64,000 nucleotides of DNA from positions 868,001 through 932,000 of the forward strand of contig NZ_LIPF01000002.1 in the NCBI RefSeq assembly GCF_001905385.1. Reading direction: 5' to 3'. Below are positions 53,436-62,317 of the stretch, one piece after another (the stretch's first letter is position 1; each line of letters opens with the position of its first letter). The notes beneath the pieces are model-generated. The model was not told the origin of the DNA and made no database searches. It worked only from the letters and a program-made list of their open reading frames with translations. Origin of the DNA: Streptomyces sp. CB02414. GTDB lineage: Bacteria > Actinomycetota > Actinomycetes > Streptomycetales > Streptomycetaceae. A program made the position numbers and the translations under genes.

Positions 53436-54299
53436 ATGGAGCTACGTACGCTGCGCTACTTCGTGGCGGTCGCCGAGGAACTCCACTTCGGCCGGGCGGC
53501 CGCCCGGCTCCACATGAGCCAGCCCCCGCTGAGCCGGGCGATCAGACGGCTGGAGACGGAGGTCGGCGCTCCGCTGTTCGACCGGAACCCGGCCGGGGTC
53601 ACGCTCACCGAGGTCGGCACAGTCTTCCTCGACGAGGCGCGCGACCTGCTCGACCGGAGTGACCGGATGCGGGTACGGGTGGCCGCCGCAGCCGGCACCG
53701 CGACGCTCACCGTCGGCATCCTCGGCGACAGCACCGACCCGGACGTCCTCCGGCTGGCCGCCGCCTACCGTCGACGCCACCCCCAGGTCGAGGTCACCGT
53801 CCGCGAGACCGACCTGACCGACCCCACCTGCGGACTGCCCGCCGGGCTGGTGGACGTGGCCCTGACCCGCGCGCCGTTCGACACCACCGGCCTGACCGTG
53901 CGCGAGTTGCGCGCCGATCCGGTGGGGGCACTGCTGCGCGCCGACGATCCACTGGCCCGCCACGACGGCCTGACGCCGGCCGACCTGGCCGACCGCCGCT
54001 GGTTCCGGTTCCCGGAGGGCACCGACCCGCTCTGGAGCGCCTACTGGAGCGCCGGGCGGCTCCGTGAGGGCCCGGTGGTCCGCACCGTGCAGGAGTGCCG
54101 GCAGGCCGTGCTCTGGAACGGCACGGTCGGCATGACCCTCGTCGGTCACGAGCCCACGGAGGGGCTGACCGTGGTCCCGCTGACCGGCATGCCGGCGAGC
54201 CGTGCGGTGGTGGCCTGGCCCGACGGCGACCCGAACCCGCTGGTCCGCGCGTTCGTCCGGAGCGCCGTCGCGGCGTTTTGGGGACCGGGCGGGTCTTAG
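53436..54299 (+). CDS. LysR-family transcriptional regulator
   Basis: 287 residues. The N-terminal HTH is classic: RTLRYFVAVAEELHFGRAA, LHMSQPPLSRAIRRLE, FDRNPAGVTLTEVG. The remainder is a substrate-binding fold. Likely controls the divergent cupin-DoxX pair and itself through 53410-53428. The stop overlaps the end of the remnant on the other strand. Confidence 0.94.
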   Translation: MELRTLRYFVAVAEELHFGRAAARLHMSQPPLSRAIRRLETEVGAPLFDRNPAGVTLTEVGTVFLDEARDLLDRSDRMRVRVAAAAGTATLTVGILGDSTDPDVLRLAAAYRRRHPQVEVTVRETDLTDPTCGLPAGLVDVALTRAPFDTTGLTVRELRADPVGALLRADDPLARHDGLTPADLADRRWFRFPEGTDPLWSAYWSAGRLREGPVVRTVQECRQAVLWNGTVGMTLVGHEPTEGLTVVPLTGMPASRAVVAWPDGDPNPLVRAFVRSAVAAFWGPGGS

Positions 54300-54496
54300 G
54301 ACCTGCCCGTGCGCCTGCCCGCACCGGAGACCTGCGCCGCCGGGGCGGGGACGTCGTCGGAGACAGCGAGGCCGCGCTGCTCCAGGACCAGCAGAACGTC
54401 CTGGGCGCCCTGTTGGACGCGGCCTTGCTCGCGGCCTTCGTCCCGGATCTCCTCGGAGATGTACGACTTGTAGAAGGAGGGGTCCACGGCCACCAA
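54296..54496 (-). pseudogene. Fragment of an Rpn/PD-(D/E)XK-like nuclease gene (C-terminal part)
   Basis: About 66 residues. YKSYISEEIRDEGREQGRV followed by DVLLVLEQRGLAVSDDV is the repeat-and-helix ending of the recombination-promoting-nuclease-like proteins common in Streptomyces. In frame, a stop lies just before the segment (TGA near 54507), and the nuclease core is absent. Residues after DDVPAPAAQ look unrelated. So this is a remnant left by deletion or truncation between LysR and MerR genes. Confidence 0.6.
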
Positions 54497-54597
54497 GTGC
54501 CATCAGTACGGGGCCGTCGGCCTCCGGCGCTGCTTCGCCGATCACGCGGTGCTGGAGCGCCGACTCCGAGCGCGGACCGCGCATAGGCTGCGGGCCG

Positions 54598-55332
54598 ATG
54601 AACACCGACGACCGTCGCCGCCGTCTGCGCACCGTCGACCTGGCCCGCACGGCCGGGCTGTCGACGCAGCAGATCCGCAACTACGAGGACGCCGGCGTCC
54701 TGCCGCCGGCCGGGCGGACCGAGTCCGGGTACCGGGTCTTCGGCGAACGGCACCGGCAGGCGCTGCTGACGTACCGGGGGCTGCGGGAGGGGTACGGACC
54801 GGTGACGGCGACGCGGGTCATGCGGACCGTGCACGAGGGGGACGTCCCCGGCGCGCTGGCCCTCGTGGACGCCGCGCACGCCGCCCTGCACGAGGAGCGG
54901 GTCTCGCTGCGGGCCGCGCGGGAGGCGCTGGAGGTGCTGGCCGGGCGAAGGACGGAAGCGGTGGCGGGCACCGGCGGTCTGCGCATCGGCGAGGTGGCCG
55001 CGCTGGTCGGCGTACGGACGTCCGCGCTGCGGGTGTGGGAGACGGCGGGGCTGCTCGCGCCCGCGCGGGAGCGGGACACGAAGTACCGCGTGTACGGGCC
55101 CGCCGACGTGCGCGACGCGCGGGTGGTGCACACGCTGCGCCGCAGCCACTACCTGTTCGACCAGATCCGGCCCGTCCTGGACGGCCTGCGCCGGGAGGGC
55201 GGCGGCGAGGCGCTGCGGACGGCGATCGCCGCACGGGAGCAGGCGCTGACGGCCCGTACGCGGGCCACCCTGGAGGGTGCGGGCCGGCTGCACACATATC
55301 TGACTTGCACGGAGGACACCCTGCGTGGTTAA
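54598..55332 (+). CDS. MerR-type regulator with two tandem DNA-binding domains
   Basis: 244 residues from the ATG at 54598. Two separate MerR winged helices are visible: residues about 10-80 (VDLARTAGLSTQQIRNYEDA, GYRVFGERHRQAL) and about 125-190 (GEVAALVGVRTSALRVWETA, YRVYGPADVRDARVV). The linker is helical (dimerisation type) and the C terminus ends with a Cys (YLTCTEDT). Located 49 bases upstream of the second motif-sharing pair, which it may control. Confidence 0.88.
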   Translation: MNTDDRRRRLRTVDLARTAGLSTQQIRNYEDAGVLPPAGRTESGYRVFGERHRQALLTYRGLREGYGPVTATRVMRTVHEGDVPGALALVDAAHAALHEERVSLRAAREALEVLAGRRTEAVAGTGGLRIGEVAALVGVRTSALRVWETAGLLAPARERDTKYRVYGPADVRDARVVHTLRRSHYLFDQIRPVLDGLRREGGGEALRTAIAAREQALTARTRATLEGAGRLHTYLTCTEDTLRG

Positions 55333-55380
55333 TGGGTCACTCACTGACGGCCCATCAGCCGACGGAGGGTCAGGAGAGCG

Positions 55381-56064
55381 ATGGAGAGCACCCCGCACCA
55401 GGAATACCAGCCACCGGGCCAAGGATTCCAGCCACCCGGCCAGAGAACCCAGCCACCGGGTCAGCCGGCCCAGCCACCGGGTCAGTACGACATCCCGCCA
55501 CCGCCCGCCGTGCCACCGCGGTCCGTACGGGCCATCGACCTGCGGGTCGGCAAGCGGCTGCTGTGGGTCGGGGCGGCGGCGTACCCCCTCCAGAACATCA
55601 CCCGGGTCTACACCTTCACCATGACGCCCCGGCGCAAGGAAGCCACGCTGCTGTTCCTGAAGCGCACGGCGCTGATCCTGTCGGTGGCCTTCGGACTGAC
55701 GATCGTCGCCGGGCTGGCGGCGTTCGCGGACACGTCGACGGCGGGCGGCATCCTCACCTTCGTCTGGCTGGGGGCCATCGCGGCGCTGGTGTTCAGCATC
55801 GTGGAGCTGTTCTCCGTACTGACGGCACCGGCCCAGTACGTCCTGGCGATGGAGACGTCCGGACCGTCCATCGCGATGGTGACCAGCGCCGACCCGCACC
55901 AACTCGACCGGCTCGTCGCGCCCATCGTGCAGGCCATCGAGAACCCCGAGGCGGAGTTTCAGGTCAAGGTGGAGCAGCTCCTGGTCAACCCCAGGAACTA
56001 CTACTTCGGCGACAACGTCAACATGTACGGCGGATCGGGCAACGTAGGGGTGGGGAACTCATGA
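55381..56064 (+). CDS. DUF6232-like membrane protein with C-terminal shared motif, copy B first gene
   Basis: 227 residues, preceded by a GGTCAGGAGAGCG ribosome site. Imperfect tandem repeats of PPGQ-type (QPPGQGFQPPGQ, QPPGQPAQPPGQ) fill the first 35 residues. Then LRVGKRLLWVGAAAYPLQNI parallels copy A. Two helices (about residues 96-117 and 120-142) and the domain YVLAMETSGPSIAMVTSADP follow. The C terminus YYFGDNVNMYGGSGNVGVGN is the shared motif, adjacent to the start of the coupled gene (ATGA overlap). Confidence 0.8.
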   Translation: MESTPHQEYQPPGQGFQPPGQRTQPPGQPAQPPGQYDIPPPPAVPPRSVRAIDLRVGKRLLWVGAAAYPLQNITRVYTFTMTPRRKEATLLFLKRTALILSVAFGLTIVAGLAAFADTSTAGGILTFVWLGAIAALVFSIVELFSVLTAPAQYVLAMETSGPSIAMVTSADPHQLDRLVAPIVQAIENPEAEFQVKVEQLLVNPRNYYFGDNVNMYGGSGNVGVGNS

Positions 56065-56414
56065 GCGGCGACAACTACTACTTCGGCGACAGCGTCTCGA
56101 TGCACGGCGGTCTCGGCAACACCGGCATCGTCAAGAACCACGCGGCTCCCGCCGGGACCGAGGCGTCGCCCGCCCTGGAGGCGGCGATCCAGCAGCTCGT
56201 GGAGCTGGTGCGGGAGCTGCGCGCCCAGGTGCCGCCGGCCAGCGCGCAGTCCATCGACGACTGCCTGCCGGACCTCACCGCGCCCACCGGTGTCGAGCCG
56301 CAGCAGCGGCACCGCGCGCTGATGGCGGTCGCGGGGATCGCCGCCACGGTGGGAGCGGTCGGCCAGCCCGTCGTCGAGGCCGTGAACAGCGTCCTCGCGC
56401 TGCTCGGCGGCTGA
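56061..56414 (+). CDS. Motif-sharing small helical protein, copy B second gene
   Basis: 117 residues from the ATG overlapping the upstream stop. N terminus NYYFGDSVSMHGGLGNTGIV (residues 5-24) repeats the C-terminal motif of its upstream partner. The remainder parallels copy A, with IDDCLPDLTAP and a Gly/Ala/Val-rich end (VAGIAATVGAVGQPVVEAV) followed by LALLGG. Cytoplasmic, no signal peptide. Function unknown; the layout suggests an effector or adaptor recruited by the membrane partner. Confidence 0.75.
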   Translation: MSGDNYYFGDSVSMHGGLGNTGIVKNHAAPAGTEASPALEAAIQQLVELVRELRAQVPPASAQSIDDCLPDLTAPTGVEPQQRHRALMAVAGIAATVGAVGQPVVEAVNSVLALLGG

Positions 56415-56544
56415 CCGCGCGGCCCCCGTACCGCCGTTCGAGGGGCCATCCGTTCCGTTGAACCCTGCCGACACACCATGTGCGCGGTCGCGGGCACGGC
56501 ATTCCCTTGGTCGGGTCTGTTACATCTGCGAACGGAGACCCCTC

Positions 56545-57945
56545 GTGCGACTGACCGACATCCACCGCTGCGAGATCCGGCCCGGGCGCCTCGTCGAGTG
56601 GACGCTCAGTCCGGCGACCGTCGAGGTCGCGGCGGGGCTGCCCGAGGACACGCGGCCACCGGCGTACATCCAGGAGTCACACATCCGGACGGCCCGGTCG
56701 GTGCGCGACGACGGTCTGTTCGTGCCGACCTGGCTGGGCGCGGCCTTCGACATCCCGGGACCGGTCGACCTCGACGTGCTCCAGGAGGCGCTGCGCGCCT
56801 GGACCCTGCGGCACGAGACGCTGCGCAGCGGCTTCCGGTGGGGCGACGCCCCCGGCGCCCCCATGCGGCGGTTCACCCTCGACGCGGACGCCGTGTCCCT
56901 GCACCGCGAGGACGTCGGCGACTTCCCGGACGCGACGGAACTCTCCCGCCACCTCCAGGACCGCTTCGACCGGGTCGCGGACGCGCTGCGCTGGCCCAAC
57001 CTCATCTACACGGCGGTCGTCCGCGACGACGGCGTCAGCGTCTACATGGCCTTCGACCACAGCAACGTCGACGCCTACTCCATCTACCGCATCCCCGCCG
57101 AGGTCGAGGAGCTGTACGCGGCCGGTGTCGCGGGCCGGACGGTGCCCCGGCCCCGGGTGGGCAGCTACGTCGACTTCTGCGAGGCCGAGCGGGCGGACGC
57201 GGACCGGATCGACGGCGGCCACGACACCGTCGCCCGCTGGCGGGAGTTCATCCGGCGCTGCGACGGACGGCTGCCCTCCTTCCCCGTCGACCTCGGGCTG
57301 GAGCCGGGCGGCCCGCTGCCCGAGCAGAAGCTGGTGCGCGAGCCGCTGGTGGGCGCGGCCGACGCCGCCGCCTTCGAGGCGTACTGCCGTCCCTACGGCG
57401 GCAGCCTGGTCGGTGTCCTGGCCGCCACCGCGCTGGCCGTCCACGAGATCGGCGGCGAGCCCGTCTACCGCACCGTCGTGCCGTTCCACACCAGGTCGCG
57501 GTCCCAGTGGTCGGAGTCGGTGGGCTGGTACGTGGGCGGCGCGCCGATCGAGGTCCCGGTGGCGGGGGCCGGCGACTTCACGGGCGCCCTGCGCACCGTG
57601 CGCGCCCAGCTCCAGGCCAACCGGCGGATGTCCCGCATGCCCATCGACCGGGTGCTGCGCCTGCTCGGCACGGACTTCAAGCCGACCTCGCCCGACCTGT
57701 ACTCGATCGTGTCGTACGTCGACGCCCGCGACGTCCCCGGTTCCGGCAACTGGCCGGACCGCACGGCGTACGCGCTGCTGCGGGTCTCGTACGGCGACCA
57801 GGTGTGCGCCTGGGTCACCCGGCTCCCCGAGGGCCTGTGGTTCGCCGCCCGCTACCCGGACACCGACGTGGCGCACAAGAACCTGCGGCTGTACGTGGAG
57901 CGGCTGCGGGACATCGTCGCGGGTGTCGCCCGCCGGCACCCCTAG
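56545..57945 (+). CDS. Free-standing condensation-domain protein
   Basis: 466 residues from the GTG at 56545 (CGGAGAC upstream). The protein has the chloramphenicol-acetyltransferase-like condensation fold. The catalytic HHxxxDG motif is altered to FDHSNVDAYS (His near residue 171), keeping the second His and Asp but losing the first His and the Gly. VVPFHTRSRSQWSESVGWYV matches the later conserved region. Such stand-alone enzymes can form ester or amide bonds in lipids or peptides. No NRPS gene is nearby, so its substrate is unknown. Confidence 0.85.
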   Translation: MRLTDIHRCEIRPGRLVEWTLSPATVEVAAGLPEDTRPPAYIQESHIRTARSVRDDGLFVPTWLGAAFDIPGPVDLDVLQEALRAWTLRHETLRSGFRWGDAPGAPMRRFTLDADAVSLHREDVGDFPDATELSRHLQDRFDRVADALRWPNLIYTAVVRDDGVSVYMAFDHSNVDAYSIYRIPAEVEELYAAGVAGRTVPRPRVGSYVDFCEAERADADRIDGGHDTVARWREFIRRCDGRLPSFPVDLGLEPGGPLPEQKLVREPLVGAADAAAFEAYCRPYGGSLVGVLAATALAVHEIGGEPVYRTVVPFHTRSRSQWSESVGWYVGGAPIEVPVAGAGDFTGALRTVRAQLQANRRMSRMPIDRVLRLLGTDFKPTSPDLYSIVSYVDARDVPGSGNWPDRTAYALLRVSYGDQVCAWVTRLPEGLWFAARYPDTDVAHKNLRLYVERLRDIVAGVARRHP

Positions 57946-57975
57946 GGGAACCGGCGGGTCCTCCCGTCCGGCGGG

Positions 57976-59103
57976 TCAGAACCCGACGGACTGGAGGGCG
58001 CCCAGGCCCACGTCGGCGTAGGAGTGCTTGCCGGAGACGAAGATGTTCACGCCGTAGTAGTTGAACAGCCAGCAGGCGAACGCGGCCAGCGCCAGGTAGG
58101 CGGCCTTGCGGCCCTTCCAGCCGGCGGTGGCGCGGGCGTGCAGGTAGCAGGCGTAGGCGACCCAGGTGATGAAGGACCAGGTCTCCTTGGGGTCCCAGCC
58201 CCAGTAGCGGCCCCAGGCGTCGCCCGCCCAGATCGCGCCCGCGATGATCGTGAACGTCCACAGCGGGAAGACGGCGGCGTTGACGCGGTAGGCGAACTTG
58301 TCGAGGGACGCGGCCGAGGGCAGGCGGTCCAGGACGGAGTCGGCGAAGCGGCCGGGGGTGCCTCCGGAGGCCAGCTTGTTCTCGTAACCGTCCTTGAACA
58401 GGTACAGGATCGTGGCGACGGCACCGACGTAGAAGACCGCGCCGCAGAAGATCGCCGTGGAGACGTGGATGTACAGCCAGTACGAGTGCAGCGCGGGGAC
58501 GAGCTGGTCGCTGGCGGTGTAGAGGACCGTGACGGCGAGACCGAGGTCGAGCAGGACCGTGGTGATCAGCGGGAGGCCGAGCCAGCGGACGTTCTTCTTC
58601 AGGGCGAGCAGTACGAGGTACACGCCGACGGCGGTCGTCGTGAACGTGATGTTGAACTCGTACATGTTGCCCCACGGTGCCCGCTTCACGGACAGCGCGC
58701 GGGCGATCACTCCGCCTGCCTCGATGGCGAAGGCCAGCACGGTGAGGGAGATGGCGATCCGCCCGTAGAGGTCGCCCTTCTCGGTGCCGCCGTGGGCGCC
58801 GGGGCCGTCGGGCACGTCGCGGGAGCCGGTGGCGGCACGCACGACGACCTTCGGCCGCTCCAGTACGGCGGTGCCGCCGGCCTTCTTGACGGTGACGGCC
58901 GGGGCCGCCTTGGCCTTGCCCTCGGCCTTGTCCTCGCCGGACGCGGTGAGTGCGGCGGCGGTGCGGCCGACCTTGCTGCGGCTGCCGAAGAGCCACTCGG
59001 CGATGTAGGCGAAGAACGCCAGCGTGTAGACGGCCATCGCGGAGTAGATCAGCGTGTTGCTGATGTTGGCGAGGTTCTCGTTGGTTGCGGCGGCGAGAGT
59101 CAC
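57976..59103 (-). CDS. ccsB: Cytochrome c biogenesis protein CcsB/ResC
   Basis: 375 residues from a GTG overlapping the resB stop. About eight membrane helices. The heme-handling WWD-type motif appears as GRYWGWDPKETWSFI in the C-terminal half. With ResB it carries heme across the membrane and attaches it to apocytochrome c. Last gene of the resA-ccdA-resB-ccsB operon. Confidence 0.95.
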   Translation of the reverse strand: MTLAAATNENLANISNTLIYSAMAVYTLAFFAYIAEWLFGSRSKVGRTAAALTASGEDKAEGKAKAAPAVTVKKAGGTAVLERPKVVVRAATGSRDVPDGPGAHGGTEKGDLYGRIAISLTVLAFAIEAGGVIARALSVKRAPWGNMYEFNITFTTTAVGVYLVLLALKKNVRWLGLPLITTVLLDLGLAVTVLYTASDQLVPALHSYWLYIHVSTAIFCGAVFYVGAVATILYLFKDGYENKLASGGTPGRFADSVLDRLPSAASLDKFAYRVNAAVFPLWTFTIIAGAIWAGDAWGRYWGWDPKETWSFITWVAYACYLHARATAGWKGRKAAYLALAAFACWLFNYYGVNIFVSGKHSYADVGLGALQSVGF

Positions 59104-60815
59104 TTCTCAGGCCCTTCGGCAGGTACGACGTGGGTGTCGGGGGAATCGGGGGTGTCGTCGTCGTTCTTCGGCTCGTACAGGACCGCGGCGAGGTCGCCGA
59201 GTTCTTCGGGCACCTTCGCGGACTCGCTGCGCCCCAGGCCGGCCATCTCGACGACCGTGACGCCGTCGTCGCCCTTGACGGCCCGCACCCAGACGCGGCG
59301 GCGCTGGATGAACAGGGAACCGGCGAGACCGAGGATGGCGGCGACGGAGCCGGCGAGCGCCCAGCCGCTGGCGGGCTGCCGGGTGACCTGGAAGTTGGCC
59401 CATTCCTGTACGCCGTTGAAGGTGACGGTGCCGGCGCCGTTCGGGAGGGTCATGGTCTCGCCGGGCTTCAGCAGCTTCTTGAACAGCTCGCCGTCGGAGT
59501 CCTTGAACTCCTTCAGTTTGGTCTTGTCGAGCTGGTAGATGCTCTTCGGGATGCCCGCGTCCACACCGAGGTCGCCGTGGTAGGCCGAGAGCGCGAGCGT
59601 CGGGTTGAGCAGCGCCGGGAAGGTCGAGTACATCGCGCTGCCCTCGCCGCCGTAGGTCGGCACGAAGAACGCGTTGAAGCCGAGCTGCTCCTTCTTGCCG
59701 TCGGCGTTGCGGTAGCCGTCGCGGACCATCACGGCGCCGGAGGAGGTGACGTTGGAGTCCAGCGGCAGCAGGGCCGTGGCCTCCTTGTCCATGACGACGT
59801 TGCCCTCGGCGTCCTTGATGGTGAGGATCGGCGCGTAGCCGTGGGCGGTGAGGTAGACCTTGGAGCCGTCGAGCTCCAGCGGCTCGTTGACCTCGATGAC
59901 CTTCGACTTCTGCTCGCCGTAGGCGCCCTCGGTGTAGGTGACGTCGGCCTCGTAGACGCGGGGGGTGCCGCGGTTGGGGCCGGTGGCCTCGTAGGTGCCG
60001 TGGAAGTCCTTCAGGCTGAAGCTGAAGGGGACCAGGTCGTGGTCCGGGTCGAAGAGGTTGCCGGACTTGAAGTCGTCGTACTGGGTGAGCGTGTTGGAGA
60101 AGCCGTCGCCCTCCAGGATCAGCTTGTTGCCCTCGTACTTGAAGAGCTGGCCCCAGGCGAAGGCGATCAGCATCACGATCAGCGCGACGTGGAAGACGAG
60201 GTTGCCGGCCTCGCGCAGGTAGCCCTTCTCGGCGGCGACGGCGTCACCGACGACGTGGGAGCGGAAGCGGCGCTTCTTCAGCAGCTTCAGCGCGGCCTCG
60301 CGCACCTCGTCGGGCTCGGCCGCGGTGCGCCAGGTGGTGTACGCGGGCAGCCGGGTCAGGCGCCGGGGGGCACCCGGCGGACGGCCGCGCAGCTGGCCCA
60401 CGAACTGCCAGGTGCGCGGGACGATGCAGCCGATGAGGGAGACGAACAGCAGGATGTAGATCGCGGAGAACCACACCGAGCTGTAGACGTGGAAGAGGCC
60501 GAGCTTGTCGTAGAGGGGCCCGAGGAAGTCGTGGTTCCCGCGGAACTCCTCGACCTTCATGGCGTCGACGCCCTCCTGCGGGATCAGCGACCCCGGGATG
60601 GCGCCCAGCGACAGCAGCAGGAGCAGCAGCAGCGCCACCCGCATCGAGGTGAGCTGCCGCCAGAACCAGCGGAACCAGCCGATGACGCCGAGGGTGGGGA
60701 GGTTCGGGGCCTCCTCCTTGGGGGCGGTGGTCAGCTGGGAGCCGGCGGTGCCGAGGTCCTGGTCCTCGGGGGCTGCCGGGGTCTTGCCGGTCGCCGTTTT
60801 CGAAGTGCCGCTCAT
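59100..60815 (-). CDS. resB: Cytochrome c biogenesis protein ResB
   Basis: 571 residues. Three N-terminal membrane helices (about residues 45-65, 110-130 and 205-225), a large extracytoplasmic domain (about 230-510), and a final helix (ALAGSVAAILGLAGSLFIQ). LGAIPGSLIPQEG and SVWFSAIYILLFVSLIGCIVP are characteristic of the family. Works as a complex with CcsB. Starts 4 bases after the ccdA stop. Confidence 0.95.
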   Translation of the reverse strand: MSGTSKTATGKTPAAPEDQDLGTAGSQLTTAPKEEAPNLPTLGVIGWFRWFWRQLTSMRVALLLLLLLSLGAIPGSLIPQEGVDAMKVEEFRGNHDFLGPLYDKLGLFHVYSSVWFSAIYILLFVSLIGCIVPRTWQFVGQLRGRPPGAPRRLTRLPAYTTWRTAAEPDEVREAALKLLKKRRFRSHVVGDAVAAEKGYLREAGNLVFHVALIVMLIAFAWGQLFKYEGNKLILEGDGFSNTLTQYDDFKSGNLFDPDHDLVPFSFSLKDFHGTYEATGPNRGTPRVYEADVTYTEGAYGEQKSKVIEVNEPLELDGSKVYLTAHGYAPILTIKDAEGNVVMDKEATALLPLDSNVTSSGAVMVRDGYRNADGKKEQLGFNAFFVPTYGGEGSAMYSTFPALLNPTLALSAYHGDLGVDAGIPKSIYQLDKTKLKEFKDSDGELFKKLLKPGETMTLPNGAGTVTFNGVQEWANFQVTRQPASGWALAGSVAAILGLAGSLFIQRRRVWVRAVKGDDGVTVVEMAGLGRSESAKVPEELGDLAAVLYEPKNDDDTPDSPDTHVVPAEGPEK

Positions 60816-60819
60816 CGGT

Positions 60820-61590
60820 TCAGATCCCTACAGTGAAGCCGTTGGACCAGGTCTGCATGTCCTGGACGATGCTGTCCCAGGCGCCGGTCAGCAGCAGCAG
60901 GCCGGTCGCGATCATCATGCCGCCGCCGATCCGCAGCACCCACACATAGTGGCGCTTGATCCAGCCGAAGGCGCCGAGCGCCTTGCGGAAGGCGATCGCG
61001 GCGAGCACGAAGGGCAGGCCGAGGCCCAGGCAGTAGGCGACGGTCAGTATCGCGCCGCGGCCCGCCGTGCCCTGCTGGGAGGAGAGGATCAGCACCGAGG
61101 AGAGGGTCGGGCCGATGCAGGGTGTCCAGCCGATGCCGAACAGGGCGCCGAGCACCGGGGCGCCGATCAGGCCGCTGACCGGCTTGCGATGGAAGCGGAA
61201 CTCGCGCTGGGTGAGCCAGGGCATCAGGCCCATGAAGAAGACGCCCATGAGGATCATGAAGACGCCGAGCACCTTGTTCAGGACGCTCCGGTTGTCCTGG
61301 AGGGTCTCACCGAAGTAGCCGAACAGCGCGCCGCTGGAGACGAAGACGGCGGTGAAACCGAGGACGAAGAGGGAGGCGCCGGCGACCATCCGCCCGCGCC
61401 GGGCCTCCTGGAGGTCGGTGCCGGTGACGCCGGTCACGTAGGAGAGGTAGCCGGGGACGAGCGGCAGGACGCAGGGCGAGAAGAAGGAGACGAGGCCGCC
61501 GAGCAGCGCGATGGGCAGGGCCACCAGCAGGGCGCCGTTGAGCACCGTGCCGTTGCTGCCCGCCACGGCGAGCGTGGACAGAGCGTTCAC
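60820..61590 (-). CDS. ccdA: CcdA-type thiol-disulfide electron transporter
   Basis: 256 residues from a GTG. Six membrane helices with the two redox Cys: SPCVLPLVPGYLSYVTG in helix 1 and GWTPCIGPTLSSVLIL in helix 4. It passes electrons from cytoplasmic thioredoxin to ResA so that apocytochrome thiols stay reduced. Starts 1 base after the resA stop. Confidence 0.95.
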   Translation of the reverse strand: MNALSTLAVAGSNGTVLNGALLVALPIALLGGLVSFFSPCVLPLVPGYLSYVTGVTGTDLQEARRGRMVAGASLFVLGFTAVFVSSGALFGYFGETLQDNRSVLNKVLGVFMILMGVFFMGLMPWLTQREFRFHRKPVSGLIGAPVLGALFGIGWTPCIGPTLSSVLILSSQQGTAGRGAILTVAYCLGLGLPFVLAAIAFRKALGAFGWIKRHYVWVLRIGGGMMIATGLLLLTGAWDSIVQDMQTWSNGFTVGI

Positions 61591-61591
61591 G

Positions 61592-62251
61592 TCACTTCTC
61601 CGACCCGCCGGAGGAGTCCTTCAGGTACGGCTCCAGCATCTTGCGGAGCTTCTCCTCGCTGAGCGCCTGGAGGGTGCGCGCGGCGACCTTGCCCTCCCGG
61701 TCGACGATCAGCGTCGAGGGGATGGCCTGCGGGTTGAGGGTGCCCTTCTCGAAGCGGAGCAGGAGCTTGCCGGCCGGGTCGTACAGGCTCGGGTAGCTGA
61801 CCCCGAACTCCTCCTCGAAGGCCCGCGCGGGGCCGACGGAGGTGTCGCGGGTGTTGATGCCGAGGAACTGGACGCCCTGGTCCTTGACGTCCTGGTAGAC
61901 CGTCTCGAAGTTCTTGGCCTCGGCCCGGCAGGGCGGGCACCAGGAGCCCCACACGTTGAGGACGACGACCTTGCCCTTGTAGTCGTCGATGTCGGCCTGC
62001 CCGCCGTCGACCGTCTCGCCGGACAGGTCGGGGGCGTCGGCCCGCTCACCCTCCTTGACGGTGGAGATGCCGTCCGAGCCGGTGACGAAGCCGGTCTGGC
62101 CGCCGCCGCCCGAGGTGCCGCCGGAGCCGCACGCGGTCACGAGCAGTGCCGAGACCGCCGCTGCGGCGGCGAGCGCGGCGCGACGGCGGACGCGGACGGC
62201 GGTGCGGTTCGAGCGGTTCGAGCGCAGGGGGGCGCGGCTGGCGGCACTCAT
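61592..62251 (-). CDS. resA: ResA/TlpA-type thioredoxin lipoprotein
   Basis: 219 residues. Type II signal peptide with lipobox VTAC (Cys41) and the thioredoxin active site WCPPC (GSWCPPCRAEAKNF). Reduces the CxxCH cysteines of apocytochrome c outside the membrane. First gene of the operon that continues with ccdA, resB and ccsB. Confidence 0.94.
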   Translation of the reverse strand: MSAASRAPLRSNRSNRTAVRVRRRAALAAAAAVSALLVTACGSGGTSGGGGQTGFVTGSDGISTVKEGERADAPDLSGETVDGGQADIDDYKGKVVVLNVWGSWCPPCRAEAKNFETVYQDVKDQGVQFLGINTRDTSVGPARAFEEEFGVSYPSLYDPAGKLLLRFEKGTLNPQAIPSTLIVDREGKVAARTLQALSEEKLRKMLEPYLKDSSGGSEK

Positions 62252-62317
62252 GTGAAAAGTTTCGCATGTCCGTTCCGGGGATCTTGCGCACCCCCCTCAC
62301 GGGCGGAAACCCGCATT

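Noticed and set aside
53794..55902. Minus-strand 702-codon frame
   Set aside because: Opposes LysR, MerR and DUF6232-like genes, which have clear motifs and codon bias.
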